From an uncultured Alphaproteobacteria bacterium (GTDB taxonomy: Bacteria > Pseudomonadota > Alphaproteobacteria > UBA11222): 51,664 nt of DNA. This document shows positions 32,710-43,238 of the stretch, one piece after another. Where the stretch lies: assembly GCA_937888955.1 (NCBI GenBank), contig CALAQW010000011.1, positions 1-51,664 on the forward strand, given 5' to 3'. Each line of letters begins with the position of its first letter. The stretch's first letter is position 1. A program made the translations under genes and the position numbers. Under the pieces are notes generated by a model that worked only from the letters and a program-made list of their open reading frames with translations, ran no database searches and was not told the DNA's origin.

Positions 32710-33726
32710 ATGTACCATCCAGCCCTCAAAACCCCGCTATGCGAGATGCTTGGCATCGACTATCCGATCATTCAGGCGGGCATGGGTTTCGTGGCGCGGG
32801 GCCCGCTGGCGGGTGCGGTCTCGGCGGCCGGCGGGCTTGGCTGCATCGGCGCCGCCTCGATGACCGGCGAAGAGCTGCGCGAGGAAATCCGCATCGTGCG
32901 CGAGATTACCGACAAACCTTTCGCGGTCGATATCCTGTTTGCGACCACCGGCGGCAAGCAAACCCCTGTTTTCACAAGCGATGTGCAGGACCATATCGAC
33001 GTGATCTTCGATGAAAAGGTACCGGTGCTGGCCAGCGGGCTTGGCAATCCCGGACCGATCATCGATGAATGCCACGCGGCCGGCATGAAGGTGCTGAGCC
33101 TCACCGGCAATACCAAGAACGCAAAGCGGCTTGCCGATAGCGGCGTCGATGCGGTCATCGCGCAAGGCTATGACGGCGGCGGTCATACCGGCCGGGTCGG
33201 GGCGATGACCCTGCTGCCCGCGGTGATCGATGCGGTCGATGTGCCGGTGCTGGCGGCTGGCGGCATCGGCGACGGGCGCGGCATCGCGGCGGCGATCACT
33301 TTGGGCGCGATCGGCGTCTGGCTCGGCACCCGCTTCATCGCGACGCCAGAAGCCTGGGGGCATGACAATTACAAGCGGCGCATCACCGAAATCGACGATG
33401 AGGGCACGACCCGCACCCGCTGCTTCTCGGGCAAGCCGTGCCGCATGATCCAGAACGATACGACCAAGGCCTGGGAATCCCCCGAGCTTGAGGCATCGAT
33501 CCGGCCATTCCCGCGGCAGATGGCCAATGTCACCGAGTGGCTTGGCAAGGATCCCTATATGGCGGGCCGGCGTGACGGGGAAACCGATATCGGCGCATTG
33601 GCGGCGGGGCAGAGCTCGGCGCTGATCCATGAGGTGAAGCCGGTCGCGCAGCTGATCGAGGATCTGATGACAGAGGCCAGCGCGACGCTTGACCGGATCA
33701 CGAAAATCGCCGCCGCCGCGTCCTGA
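32710..33726 (+). CDS. nitronate monooxygenase / NAD(P)H-dependent flavin oxidoreductase
   Basis: A 338-residue FMN TIM-barrel enzyme of the 2-nitropropane dioxygenase family, which oxidises alkyl nitronates such as propionate 3-nitronate; relatives are NADH:quinone reductases. Motifs: PIIQAGMGFVARGPLAGAVS (FMN and substrate side), GGLGCIGAA, VIAQGYDGGGHTGRVG with the active-site His, and VLAAGGIGDGRGIAAAITLGA followed by GTRFIATPE (phosphate binding). The ATG at 32710 follows AGGGAGACC. It shares the regulatory region with divL, which contains a CtrA-like box. True substrate unknown. Confidence 0.9.
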   Translation: MYHPALKTPLCEMLGIDYPIIQAGMGFVARGPLAGAVSAAGGLGCIGAASMTGEELREEIRIVREITDKPFAVDILFATTGGKQTPVFTSDVQDHIDVIFDEKVPVLASGLGNPGPIIDECHAAGMKVLSLTGNTKNAKRLADSGVDAVIAQGYDGGGHTGRVGAMTLLPAVIDAVDVPVLAAGGIGDGRGIAAAITLGAIGVWLGTRFIATPEAWGHDNYKRRITEIDDEGTTRTRCFSGKPCRMIQNDTTKAWESPELEASIRPFPRQMANVTEWLGKDPYMAGRRDGETDIGALAAGQSSALIHEVKPVAQLIEDLMTEASATLDRITKIAAAAS

Positions 33727-33876
33727 GCGGCGCGCGACGCCGCCAGCCGGCATGCAAACAGCAAAGGTCCGCCACCCTGATCCGCCATACCGATCTCATG
33801 ACAGGATGCGGGCCTTTTCACCGTAACCCGGGCGACCCGGGCACGGGCAATCCAGATAACCCGGACAAGAGGAACC

Positions 33877-34749
33877 GTGACGCCAACCGCCGATGAACAG
33901 CAGCGCAGCCTGCACGCCTTCGTGCAGAGCCTGCGGGTGATGCCCGAGACAGCCCCCCGATTGACGCGGCGCGATCCGGCGGCCCGCCCTGATGCCATCG
34001 GCAACAAATCCGCCGCCAAGCCGCTAAACGCGCGGATCATGGACGATCTCAACCAACTGCAATATCTGCTGTTTGCCGATCAGCGCGCATCGCTTCTGAT
34101 TATCCTGCAGGGCCCCGATGCCTCGGGCAAGGATGGCACGATCCGCAAGGTTTTCACCGGCATGGACCCGCAAGGGGTGACGGTCACGTCCTTCAAGCAG
34201 CCCAGCGCGGAAGAAGCCGCCCATGATTTTCTGTGGCGCATCCACAAGGCTGCCCCCGCAAAGGGGCAGGTGGCGATCTTCAACCGCTCCCATTATGAGG
34301 ATGTGCTGATCGCACGCGTCCGCGCGCTGGTGCCCGAAGCGGTGTGGGCAAGACGCTTTCAACGCATCAATGAATTCGAGGCCCTGCTCGCCGAAAACGG
34401 CACGGTGATCCTGAAATTCTTCCTGCATCTCAGTCCCGAGGAACAGCTTGCGCGGTTCCGGAAGCGGCTTGAAGACCCGACACGGCAATGGAAAATCAGC
34501 GAAAGCGATTATAGCGAGCGTAAAGTCTGGGACGCCTATCAGACCGCCTATGAGGAAGCGATCGCCAGAACGTCGCACGCCCATGCCCCCTGGTATGTCA
34601 TTCCCGCCGACAGGAAATGGGTGCGCAACCTGACGGTGGGCCGGATCATCGCCGACAGGCTTGCCCAGATGGATCTCAAAACCCCGTCACCACGCGTCGA
34701 TCTCAACGAGATCCGCCGCCGCTTTCACGAAGCCGCCAGACAATCCTGA
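33877..34749 (+). CDS. polyphosphate kinase 2 family protein
   Basis: A 290-residue PPK2-fold kinase, which moves phosphate between polyphosphate and nucleotides. Walker A is GPDASGKDGT (79-88), and Walker B FNRSHYEDV lies near 135. KQPSAEEAAHDFLWR, FFLHLSPEEQLARF and WYVIPADRKWVRN are typical of the single-domain group sometimes called polyphosphate-nucleotide phosphotransferases. It starts at a GTG after AAGAGGAACC. Whether it prefers AMP or ADP/GDP is not visible. It follows nitronate monooxygenase by 150 bases without a clear terminator between. Confidence 0.92.
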   Translation: MTPTADEQQRSLHAFVQSLRVMPETAPRLTRRDPAARPDAIGNKSAAKPLNARIMDDLNQLQYLLFADQRASLLIILQGPDASGKDGTIRKVFTGMDPQGVTVTSFKQPSAEEAAHDFLWRIHKAAPAKGQVAIFNRSHYEDVLIARVRALVPEAVWARRFQRINEFEALLAENGTVILKFFLHLSPEEQLARFRKRLEDPTRQWKISESDYSERKVWDAYQTAYEEAIARTSHAHAPWYVIPADRKWVRNLTVGRIIADRLAQMDLKTPSPRVDLNEIRRRFHEAARQS

Positions 34750-34787
34750 GGCACCGGCACACGTTGTTGGCACCGGCACGCATTGTT
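34750..34787. repeat. two tandem 19-base repeats after the PPK2 gene
   Basis: GGCACCGGCACACGTTGTT is followed directly by GGCACCGGCACGCATTGTT (17 of 19 identical), starting at the last base of the PPK2 stop codon zone. A further GGCA begins a possible third unit. Confidence 0.82.
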
Positions 34788-34988
34788 GGCAGTAGTGACA
34801 GCGGGCTTCAACCGCCGGGCGGCACAGGCTTTTGCGGTGCATTTCTTAGAATTTTCTTTCTTAGGACGTCCAATCCCGCTACATGCATCACTTGTCAAAT
34901 CCGGTTGCATCTTGATTGACGATGCGGCGCGGTCGATATCAAACAGGCGTCAAATCAGCGCCGGTTCAGCAATCCAAAAAAGCGTGCG

Positions 34989-35786
34989 ATGAGAGAAAAA
35001 ATACGTCAGCTTGTCGAAGGGGCGGCATTCCAGAATGCCATCGTCACACTGATTGTGATCAATGCGGTCATTCTGGGGCTGGAGACCTCGGACAGCATCA
35101 TGGCAACCCACGGGGTGTGGCTGAAATGGGTCGATGCCCTGATCCTTTATATGTTCGTGGCAGAGATCGGGCTCAGGCTCTTTGTGCACCGGCTGCGCTT
35201 CTTCACCCAGCCTTGGAGCATTTTTGATTTTGCCATCGTCGCCATCGCGCTTATTCCCGCTGGCGGGCCGTTCGCCGCCTTGCGCGCGCTGCGGGTCTTG
35301 CGGGTGCTGCGTCTGATTTCGGTCATCCCGACCATGCGCCGGGTGATCGAGGGCCTGCTATCCGCGATCCCCGGCATCGCATCGGTTGCGGCCATCATGC
35401 TGCTGTTCTTCTATGTCTTTGCCGTCATCGGCACGCATCTTTATGCCGACAGCTTCCCCGACTGGTTCGGCAGCCTGGGCAAAACCATGTACACCCTGTT
35501 CCAGATCATGACCCTTGAAAGCTGGTCGATGGGTATCGTGCGGCCGGTGATGGCGCAGCATCCGGGTGCCTGGATGTTTTTCATCACCTATATTCTGGTC
35601 ACGACTTTCACCATGCTGAACCTGTTCATCGCGATCATCGTGACCGCCATGCATCAGGGCGAGGATGAACAGGCGCAGGCCAGCCGAAATGAAATCCGCG
35701 ATGTGCTGAGCAAGGAAATCAAGGCGATGGAAACGCGCCTGCTGGCCGAGATCAGGGAGCAGAAAAACCCGCCGCCGCAAAGCTGA
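34989..35786 (+). CDS. voltage-gated sodium channel (NaChBac/NavBac type)
   Basis: A 265-residue six-helix channel subunit that would form homotetramers in the inner membrane. S1-S3 span about 15-90; S4 carries arginines every third residue (Arg99, 102, 105, 108) in ALRALRVLRVLRL. S5 is about 128-152, the selectivity filter TLESWS lies at 175-180 (NaChBac has TLESWAS), and S6 about 198-222. A C-terminal acidic and coiled-coil tail (about 223-262) fits the NavBac assembly domain. The Glu in the filter indicates Na+ selectivity. Such channels are known mainly from marine and alkaliphilic bacteria and may link to Na+ motive force or chemotaxis. It is a single gene. Confidence 0.9.
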   Translation: MREKIRQLVEGAAFQNAIVTLIVINAVILGLETSDSIMATHGVWLKWVDALILYMFVAEIGLRLFVHRLRFFTQPWSIFDFAIVAIALIPAGGPFAALRALRVLRVLRLISVIPTMRRVIEGLLSAIPGIASVAAIMLLFFYVFAVIGTHLYADSFPDWFGSLGKTMYTLFQIMTLESWSMGIVRPVMAQHPGAWMFFITYILVTTFTMLNLFIAIIVTAMHQGEDEQAQASRNEIRDVLSKEIKAMETRLLAEIREQKNPPPQS

Positions 35787-35822
35787 GCGGAACCGGCCAA
35801 TCCGGACGGCCGCACAATATGT

Positions 35823-36662
35823 CTAGAGCCCCTTGGCCAGCCGGTCGAATGCCTGAAGCCGCGCAAGCAGGGCGGGCATATCCGATAGCGGTACCATATT
35901 CGGCCCGTCCGATGGCGCATTATCGGGGTCGGGATGGGTTTCCATGAACAGCCCCGCCACCCCGACCGCCACCGCCGCGCGCGCCAGCACCGGCACGAAT
36001 TCGCGCTGGCCGCCGCTGGTTGTCCCCTGGCCGCCTGGCTGCTGCACCGAATGGGTGGCATCGAAGATCACCGGACATCCGGTTTGCGCCATGATCGGCA
36101 AGCCGCGCATATCGGACACGAGCGTATTATAGCCAAAGCTCGCCCCCCTTTCGCACAACATCACCTGATCATTGCCCGCGCCGATGATTTTCTGCGCGAC
36201 ATTTTTCATGTCCCAGGGGGCAAGGAACTGCCCCTTTTTGACATTGACCGGTTTGCCGGTGGCGGCGGCCGCGAGCAGCAGATCGGTCTGCCGGCAAAGA
36301 AATGCGGGGATTTGCAGCACATCGACCGCCTGCGCCGCCGCGGCGCAATGTTCGGGCAGATGCACATCGGTCAGCACCGGCACGCCGACGCTCGCGCCGA
36401 TTTCGGCCAGGATCGGCAGCGAGGCCTCAAGCCCGAGCCCGCGCGGGGTCGCGGCACTTGTCCGGTTCGCCTTGTCAAACGAGCTTTTATAGATCAGCGG
36501 GATGCCCGCGCGGTCCGCAATCTGCTTCAGGGCCGCGGCGACCTCGAGCCCATGGGCGCGACTTTCAAGCTGACAGGGCCCGGCAATCAGCACCAGCGGC
36601 AGATCATTGCCGATGCGGATATCGCCAACCCTCACGATTTTTTGTTCGCCCATTTCAGTCAA
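35823..36662 (-). CDS. kdsA: 3-deoxy-8-phosphooctulonate synthase (KDO-8-P synthase)
   Basis: KdsA condenses PEP and arabinose 5-phosphate to KDO 8-phosphate for LPS core. The 279 residues include [10 protein letters not shown] (Cys30), [48 protein letters not shown] and [11 protein letters not shown]. Cys30 occupies the metal-ligand position seen in the Aquifex enzyme (Cys11), where the E. coli metal-free type has Asn, so this is a metal-dependent form. It follows pyrG by 5 bases. The eno gene that often comes next in alphaproteobacteria is not here; the ion-channel gene converges instead. Confidence 0.96.
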   Translation of the reverse strand: MTEMGEQKIVRVGDIRIGNDLPLVLIAGPCQLESRAHGLEVAAALKQIADRAGIPLIYKSSFDKANRTSAATPRGLGLEASLPILAEIGASVGVPVLTDVHLPEHCAAAAQAVDVLQIPAFLCRQTDLLLAAAATGKPVNVKKGQFLAPWDMKNVAQKIIGAGNDQVMLCERGASFGYNTLVSDMRGLPIMAQTGCPVIFDATHSVQQPGGQGTTSGGQREFVPVLARAAVAVGVAGLFMETHPDPDNAPSDGPNMVPLSDMPALLARLQAFDRLAKGL

Positions 36663-36667
36663 CCTTG

Positions 36668-38311
<1,644 letters not shown>

Positions 38312-38388
38312 TCAAGTTTGGCGGCCGGACAAAGCCACCTTTGGATAAAAATTAAAAACTCCCCGAAAACCGGGCGAAAACTTGCCGG

Positions 38389-38697
38389 CTATTCGGACAG
38401 GGGAACCGCGGGCAATGCCGGTACGGGGCTTTCCTCGACCGCTTCGGGTACCGAATCAAGGATCGAGGGCTGCGCCACCTGCTGCCGCGCGAGGATGGTG
38501 AGGATGATGCTCGTCACGAAAAACGCCGCCGCGAGGATGGCTGTCGTACGCGTCAACGCATTGGCCGCCGCACGTCCGGTCATGAAGCCGCTCGGTCCGC
38601 CGATCCCCAACGCGCCGCCTTCCGATTGCTGCAGCAATACGGTCACCACAAGGGCGACAGCCAGTATGAGGTGGATGACGATGACTACGGTTTCCAT
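38389..38697 (-). CDS. secG: preprotein translocase subunit SecG
   Basis: SecG helps SecYEG-driven export. The 102 residues have two transmembrane helices (about 4-22 and 50-68) separated by the conserved cytoplasmic loop LLQQSEGGALGIGG, and an N-terminal METVVIVIHLILAVALVVTV-like first helix. The C-terminal tail (about 72-102) is Pro/Glu/Val-rich and variable. It begins the secG-pyrG-kdsA group, 92 bases before pyrG. The tpiA gene that usually precedes it is absent; dapB lies divergently 210 bases away. Confidence 0.93.
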   Translation of the reverse strand: METVVIVIHLILAVALVVTVLLQQSEGGALGIGGPSGFMTGRAAANALTRTTAILAAAFFVTSIILTILARQQVAQPSILDSVPEAVEESPVPALPAVPLSE

Positions 38698-38907
38698 GAT
38701 TTCGCGCTGCTCATCTTAGCCTGTCTGACGCGACACGGGCGCAAGGACCCGTCTTGCCGCGCATTCAAGCGGGCACTCTTACCCGCGCGCGGCGGTTCTG
38801 TCCAGTGTGCGCTGCGAATCGCCGGCCGCCTGAATCGCGCTGCCGATTTACCGCCGCCCCCCGGCTTGCTATAGGGTGGACGAAAGCGAAAGAGAGATAA
38901 CGGCGAA

Positions 38908-39723
38908 ATGAGCGATTTGAAGATTGTCGTGGTGGGCGCGGCCGGACGCATGGGAAAGACCCTGATTGCGCAGGTGAGCGAAACCGAAGGCTGCATCCTG
39001 TCCGGGGCGACCGAACCTGAAGGCGCGCCGATGCTCGGTCGCGATGCCGGGCTGGTGGCCGGGGTGGGGGAGCTTGGCGTAACCATTACCCACGACCCCT
39101 TGCCGCTGATCGCGCAGGCGCAGGCGGTGCTTGATTTTACCGCCCCGGCGGCGGCGGTTGCGCATGCGGGACTGTGCGCCCAGGCGCGGATCGTGCATGT
39201 GATCGGCACGACCGGCTTCAGCGCTGAGGAAGAAGACCGGATCCGGGCCGCCGCGCGGCATGCCACCATCATCAAGGCGGGCAATATGTCGCTCGGGGTT
39301 AATCTGATCGCGCAGCTGACACGGCAGGTGGCCAAGCTGCTCGATCCCAGTTTCGATATCGAAATCGTCGAGATGCATCACCGGCACAAGGTCGACGCCC
39401 CCTCGGGCACCGCTTTGCTGCTCGGTCAGGCGGCCGCCGAAGGGCGCGGGGTGGATCTCGACAAGGTGGCCGATCGCGGCCGCGACGGGATCACCGGCGC
39501 GCGCCAGCCTGGCCATATCGGCTTTGCCGCGCTGCGCGGCGGCGGCGTGGTCGGCGAACATAGCGTGCTGTTTGCCGCCGAGGATGAAATCGTCGAATTA
39601 TCGCATCGCGCCTTCGACCGCTCGATCTTCGCGCGCGGCGCGGTGCATGCGGCGAAATGGGGGCAGGGACATGCGCCGGGGCTTTATTCGATGGCCGATG
39701 TGCTGGGCTTTTCGGACGGCTGA
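38908..39723 (+). CDS. dapB: 4-hydroxy-tetrahydrodipicolinate reductase
   Basis: DapB makes tetrahydrodipicolinate for lysine and diaminopimelate. The 271 residues start with the dinucleotide motif [12 protein letters not shown] (7-18), then VLDFTAP, GTTGFS, and the catalytic region [16 protein letters not shown] with the proton-donor His and Lys. The C-terminus reads [20 protein letters not shown]. The ATG follows a GAGAG stretch 12 bases upstream. Its last 40 bases overlap the 3' end of the convergent Ada-like gene, an overlap in which both reading frames look genuine. Confidence 0.96.
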   Translation: MSDLKIVVVGAAGRMGKTLIAQVSETEGCILSGATEPEGAPMLGRDAGLVAGVGELGVTITHDPLPLIAQAQAVLDFTAPAAAVAHAGLCAQARIVHVIGTTGFSAEEEDRIRAAARHATIIKAGNMSLGVNLIAQLTRQVAKLLDPSFDIEIVEMHHRHKVDAPSGTALLLGQAAAEGRGVDLDKVADRGRDGITGARQPGHIGFAALRGGGVVGEHSVLFAAEDEIVELSHRAFDRSIFARGAVHAAKWGQGHAPGLYSMADVLGFSDG

Positions 39724-40589
39724 TCGCGATAGCGGGCGCGCTCGACAGCCAGCATGGCCTGCTTGCGCGCCACCCCCCAGTGATACCCGCCAAGCGCGCC
39801 TGATTTGCGCAGCACCCGATGGCACGGGATGAGATAGGAGATCGGATTGCGGCCATTCGCGCTGCCGACCGCACGCACCGCACCCGGCTTGCCGATGAAA
39901 CGCGCCAGATCCTGATAGGATACGGTATGGCCTGGCGGGATCCGCATCAGCGCCTCCCACACCTTGATCTGAAAATTGCTGCCGATCAGCAGAAGCGGCA
40001 GGGGCGTGGCCACGCTCGGGCTGCCGGGCGGGGCAAAGATCTGCTGCACCCGCTGCGCCGCGCGCTCGGGCCTGTGAACAAAATGCGCATCAGGCCAGCG
40101 GGCGAACATATCGGCGGCGACCGCGGGCTTCGCGCCGTCCTCGGCAAAGGCCAGCCCGCAAATGCCGCGCCCGGTCTCCAGCACCAGACAGGCGCCGAAC
40201 GGGGACGGGTGCCAGCCCCAGCCGATCTCCACATCGCGGCCATAAGCTTTGAAGGCGCCCGGGCTCATCGCTTCATGGGTGATCAGCAGATCATGCAACC
40301 GCCCCGGCCCCGACAGCCCCACTTCATAGGCGGTATCGAGCACGCTGCGGGACTGTCGCAGCAGCGTTCGCGCATGATCGGCCGCCATCGCCCCGAGCAG
40401 GCGTTTGGGGCTGATCCCCGCCCAGCGGGTGAACAGCCGCTGACAATGCGTCGGGCTCAACCCGATATGGGCGGCGATCTCGGCAAGTGGCGGCTGTGCG
40501 GGATAGCGCGCAACGACATAGGCGATCGCCTCGGCGATTTGCGCATAAGCGGTGGCGGCGCGGGGGTCGGTATCTGTTGTCATGCGCAT
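39684..40589 (-). CDS. Ada-like AraC regulator fused to methylated-DNA-cysteine methyltransferase
   Basis: A 301-residue fusion. An AraC-type helix-turn-helix (about 18-115, with [19 protein letters not shown]) is followed by a degenerate ribonuclease-like domain and the alkyltransferase domain: [35 protein letters not shown] with acceptor Cys256, and [13 protein letters not shown]. Compared with E. coli Ada it lacks the N-terminal zinc/phosphotriester domain, so it would repair O6-alkylguanine and perhaps sense it, but not phosphotriesters. Its C-terminal 13 codons overlap dapB on the other strand. Start could also be the ATG at 40583. Confidence 0.92.
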   Translation of the reverse strand: MRMTTDTDPRAATAYAQIAEAIAYVVARYPAQPPLAEIAAHIGLSPTHCQRLFTRWAGISPKRLLGAMAADHARTLLRQSRSVLDTAYEVGLSGPGRLHDLLITHEAMSPGAFKAYGRDVEIGWGWHPSPFGACLVLETGRGICGLAFAEDGAKPAVAADMFARWPDAHFVHRPERAAQRVQQIFAPPGSPSVATPLPLLLIGSNFQIKVWEALMRIPPGHTVSYQDLARFIGKPGAVRAVGSANGRNPISYLIPCHRVLRKSGALGGYHWGVARKQAMLAVERARYRDQPSEKPSTSAIE

Positions 40590-40691
40590 AATTTACGCAG
40601 TCTGCTACGCGCGCGGCCACCCGATTCTTGCGCGCGATTGCCGCGTGATTGCCGATTGTCTTGCCGGACCGGCAGAACCGATTGACGGGTC

Positions 40692-41210
40692 CTAGCCGGC
40701 GTCCGGCAGCTGAGCGGCGGCGGTAAACCGGTGGCCGCCGCGATGCAGATCGAGCGCTTCGCGCAGGGCATCGGCGAAGTCACTGCGTTCATCGGCGGTC
40801 AGGAAACTGCCGAACACCAGATATTTGCCATGCGAGCGGATCGCCAGCAGCGGCCCGCCGATCGCCTTGCCGATCAGCTCGACCCGCGCCCAATAGGGCT
40901 GAAACGTCCATTTCACGACCTGCCCGTTGGGTAAATGCCGCCGGATCGCCAGCTCGCTGTCGCTGAGCTCGACCGTCTCGTAAAGCCGCGCGCGGCGGAA
41001 ACTGACCCGGAAGGCAATATAGATAAGCAGGACATCGAGCCCGAAAAATCCCACAACCGGCCATGCCCCCATCAGGAAGAAGGCAAGCCCCGCGGTGAAG
41101 CTCACGCCCGATACAAACAGCATCAGCGCCAGAAATCCGCGCCGCCCCAGCGAGGCATGCGGATGCAGCACCGCGTCGAAATAAAGCTTTTTCCGGTCGG
41201 TTCGGTCCAT
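40692..41210 (-). CDS. DUF2244 membrane protein
   Basis: A 172-residue protein of the DUF2244 family, whose function is unknown. It has two close transmembrane helices (about 24-45 and 49-67) after a polar start (LHPHASLGRRGF), then a cytoplasmic beta-rich domain with SFRRARLYETVELSDSELAI, VKWTFQPYWARVEL and the C-terminal LVFGSFLTADERSDFADALREAL. I start at the ATG at 41210; an ATG 63 bases upstream would overlap the divergent nth start. DUF2244-nth pairing is common in alphaproteobacteria but its meaning is not known. Confidence 0.85.
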   Translation of the reverse strand: MDRTDRKKLYFDAVLHPHASLGRRGFLALMLFVSGVSFTAGLAFFLMGAWPVVGFFGLDVLLIYIAFRVSFRRARLYETVELSDSELAIRRHLPNGQVVKWTFQPYWARVELIGKAIGGPLLAIRSHGKYLVFGSFLTADERSDFADALREALDLHRGGHRFTAAAQLPDAG

Positions 41211-41271
41211 GCAGGCAAAATAAACGCTGAAAGGCTTTGCGTCGAGGGGGCCGCGCGATAATGTCGCGGCC

Positions 41272-41910
41272 ATGACACGTCAGGAAATTGCAGAATTTTT
41301 CAGCCGGTTGCGCGCGCGCGATCCCGAACCGCAAAGCGAGCTTGAATATCGCAACGCCTATACGCTGCTGGTGGCCGTCGTGCTGTCGGCGCAGGCCACC
41401 GACAAGGGGGTGAACAAGGCGACCGGGCCGCTATTTGCGGTGGCGGACACGCCCGCGCAGATGGTCGCGCTCGGTGAGGACAAGGTGCGCGATTATATCA
41501 AATCAATCGGGCTGTTCCGGAACAAGGCGAAGAATGTCATCGCCCTGTCCGAAAAGCTGATTGCCGAATTTGGCGGCGCGGTCCCGCGCGAGCGCGCAGC
41601 CCTTGAAAGCCTGCCCGGGGTCGGTCGCAAGACCGCCAATGTCGTGCTCAATGTGGCGTTCGGGGAGCCGACCATGGCGGTCGATACCCACATCTTCCGG
41701 CTGGGCAACCGGACCGGGCTTGCACCGGGCAAAACCCCGCTTGAGGTGGAAAAGAAACTGGTCAAGCGCATCCCCGCCGAATTCATGCGCCATGCGCATC
41801 ACTGGCTCATCCTGCATGGGCGCTATGTCTGCAAGGCGCGCAAGCCTGACTGTCCCAATTGCGTCGTCGCCGATCTGTGCAAATTCAAGGGCAAGACCGT
41901 TGCGGCCTAA
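41272..41910 (+). CDS. nth: endonuclease III
   Basis: A bifunctional DNA glycosylase/AP lyase for oxidised pyrimidines. The 212 residues include NAYTLLVAVVLSAQATDKGVN (split motif near 26-46), the helix-hairpin-helix LPGVGRKTANVVLN with the catalytic Lys (KTA), VDTHIFRLGNR with the catalytic Asp, and the 4Fe-4S cluster Cys187, Cys194, Cys197 and Cys203 in C-x6-C-x2-C-x5-C. It overlaps the convergent lipoprotein gene by 4 bases and is divergent from DUF2244. Confidence 0.97.
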   Translation: MTRQEIAEFFSRLRARDPEPQSELEYRNAYTLLVAVVLSAQATDKGVNKATGPLFAVADTPAQMVALGEDKVRDYIKSIGLFRNKAKNVIALSEKLIAEFGGAVPRERAALESLPGVGRKTANVVLNVAFGEPTMAVDTHIFRLGNRTGLAPGKTPLEVEKKLVKRIPAEFMRHAHHWLILHGRYVCKARKPDCPNCVVADLCKFKGKTVAA

Positions 41911-42356
41911 CCGCGCCGCCGCATCACCAGCGCATCGATGCATCCCGCCGTTTCAGGTTCAGCACCGTTTTCACGCGCACCGAATTCCGCATGGGTCACC
42001 TGTGCGGGCCCTGTTTCCTCACTACCCACAGGATAAAGGAACAGGAAAAGCACGCATTCACCCCCCACATAGCGCCACATCTGCCCGTTTCCCTCCCGCC
42101 GTAACAGACCCGGTTCGCCAAGCAGCTCACGCAACCCCTGCGGGCTCATCTGCAGCAGATCATCAAGTGCATATTGCGGCACTGGCGCCGCCAGGGGCTG
42201 TTGCGGCGCAGGGTCGGTCATGGCGGCGGCGGGTGCTGGCGATCCGATAGCGCCCGCTTCACCGGGCCGGTAGGCGAGCGGCGCAAGACAGCCACCCAGC
42301 AGCAGGCAGGCAGGCAGAATGCCAAATAGGCCAAGAAGGTGTGCGAGGGCGCGCAC
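41907..42356 (-). CDS. small lipoprotein of unknown function
   Basis: I recognise no named family. The 149-residue protein has a lipoprotein signal peptide with lipobox LLGGC (lipidated Cys23), then a Pro/Ala spacer (about 30-65). The C-terminal domain contains LLQMSPQGLRELLGEPGLLRREG, readable in two parts, then GQMWRYVGGECVLFLFLY and a Cys near residue 139. The pattern (small domain with LxGEPxxxRxEG followed by a W-Y strand) recalls SmpA/OmlA-like outer-membrane lipoproteins, but this is weak. It starts at a GTG at 42356 overlapping the stop of the EI24 gene (TAGTG), so the two are coupled. Confidence 0.75.
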   Translation of the reverse strand: MRALAHLLGLFGILPACLLLGGCLAPLAYRPGEAGAIGSPAPAAAMTDPAPQQPLAAPVPQYALDDLLQMSPQGLRELLGEPGLLRREGNGQMWRYVGGECVLFLFLYPVGSEETGPAQVTHAEFGARENGAEPETAGCIDALVMRRRG

Positions 42357-43024
42357 TACACCGCCTGACGGCTGGCCAGCCCTTTATAGACATGCACCAT
42401 GAAGGCCGCCCCGAACAATGGCACGATCAGGTTGAAGACCGGAATGACAAGCGGCAGGGCGATCAATATGCCTGCAAGGGTGATCCGCAGGCTGTGTTGC
42501 TGCCGCAACGCCTTGACGGTTGCCGCATCATGATGACGGATCGCCACCATCTCGAAATATTCACGGCCGAGCAGATAACCGTTCAGCCCGTAGAAAATCG
42601 CGAGATTGGCGACCGGCAGCAGATAAAGCGGCAGGACAAGAATATTGGCGACGACCATGATCGCGGTAAAGCGCAAGGCCATGATCAGGGTTTCGGACAA
42701 GGGCGGATCGCGCGATGGCGGATCGGCGGGATAATGCTGCGCCTCAACCGCATCGGCAATCTGATCAAGGAAAATGCCGATAAAGATCGCGGTGACCGGT
42801 ATCAACAGCCAGATCGAGCCGATCACCACCCCAAGCCCCGCCAGCCAGCCAATCACATCATTGAGCCAGCCCGTCTCGAATTCGGGAATAAACCCGATCC
42901 CGTAGAACGCCGCCGCCCCGATGCCGAGCAGCAACAACACCGTCAGCCCCAGCGATTGCAGCAGCAACTTGCGGAATGCCGGATCGGGCAATTGCCGGAT
43001 CGCCTTCAGGGCGGATTGAATCAT
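42356..43024 (-). CDS. EI24/CysZ-like membrane protein
   Basis: A 222-residue inner-membrane protein of the EI24 domain family, which includes the sulfate transporter CysZ. Hydrophobic segments lie at about 24-44, 64-90, 115-140, and 180-213. PDPAFRKLLLQSLGLT opens the protein, LPLYLLPVANLAIFYGLNGYLLGREYFE is the core signature, and VPVFNLIVPLFGAAF the last helix. Sulfate transport is only one possibility; no cys genes are nearby. The stop overlaps the lipoprotein start, and the two 33-base repeats lie just upstream of its ATG. Confidence 0.83.
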   Translation of the reverse strand: MIQSALKAIRQLPDPAFRKLLLQSLGLTVLLLLGIGAAAFYGIGFIPEFETGWLNDVIGWLAGLGVVIGSIWLLIPVTAIFIGIFLDQIADAVEAQHYPADPPSRDPPLSETLIMALRFTAIMVVANILVLPLYLLPVANLAIFYGLNGYLLGREYFEMVAIRHHDAATVKALRQQHSLRITLAGILIALPLVIPVFNLIVPLFGAAFMVHVYKGLASRQAV

Positions 43025-43035
43025 CGGGTCCCTCC

Positions 43036-43099
43036 TTTCAAGCCGGCAGGGCCTGCCGGCATCTGGCCTTTCAAGCCGGCAGAGCCCGCCAGCGTCTGG
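43036..43099. repeat. two tandem 33/31-base repeats containing inverted repeats
   Basis: Two units, starting TTTCAAGCCGGCAGGGCC at 43036 and TTTCAAGCCGGCAGAGCC at 43069. Unit 1 contains the hairpin GCCGGCAGG/CCTGCCGGC; unit 2 has a weakened version. They lie in the divergent space between the EI24 gene and the PfkB gene. Confidence 0.82.
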
Positions 43100-43238
43100 T
43101 ATCAGCGGTTCGGGCCATCAGCGCCTGGCTGCATATATGCAGACTTGCCCGGCCGACCGCAAGGTTCGCCCGCCCCGCTTGCACAGCGACGGGAAGCCCC
43201 TATACTGCGCCGCGCACAGCGATATGAAGGAGAACAGC

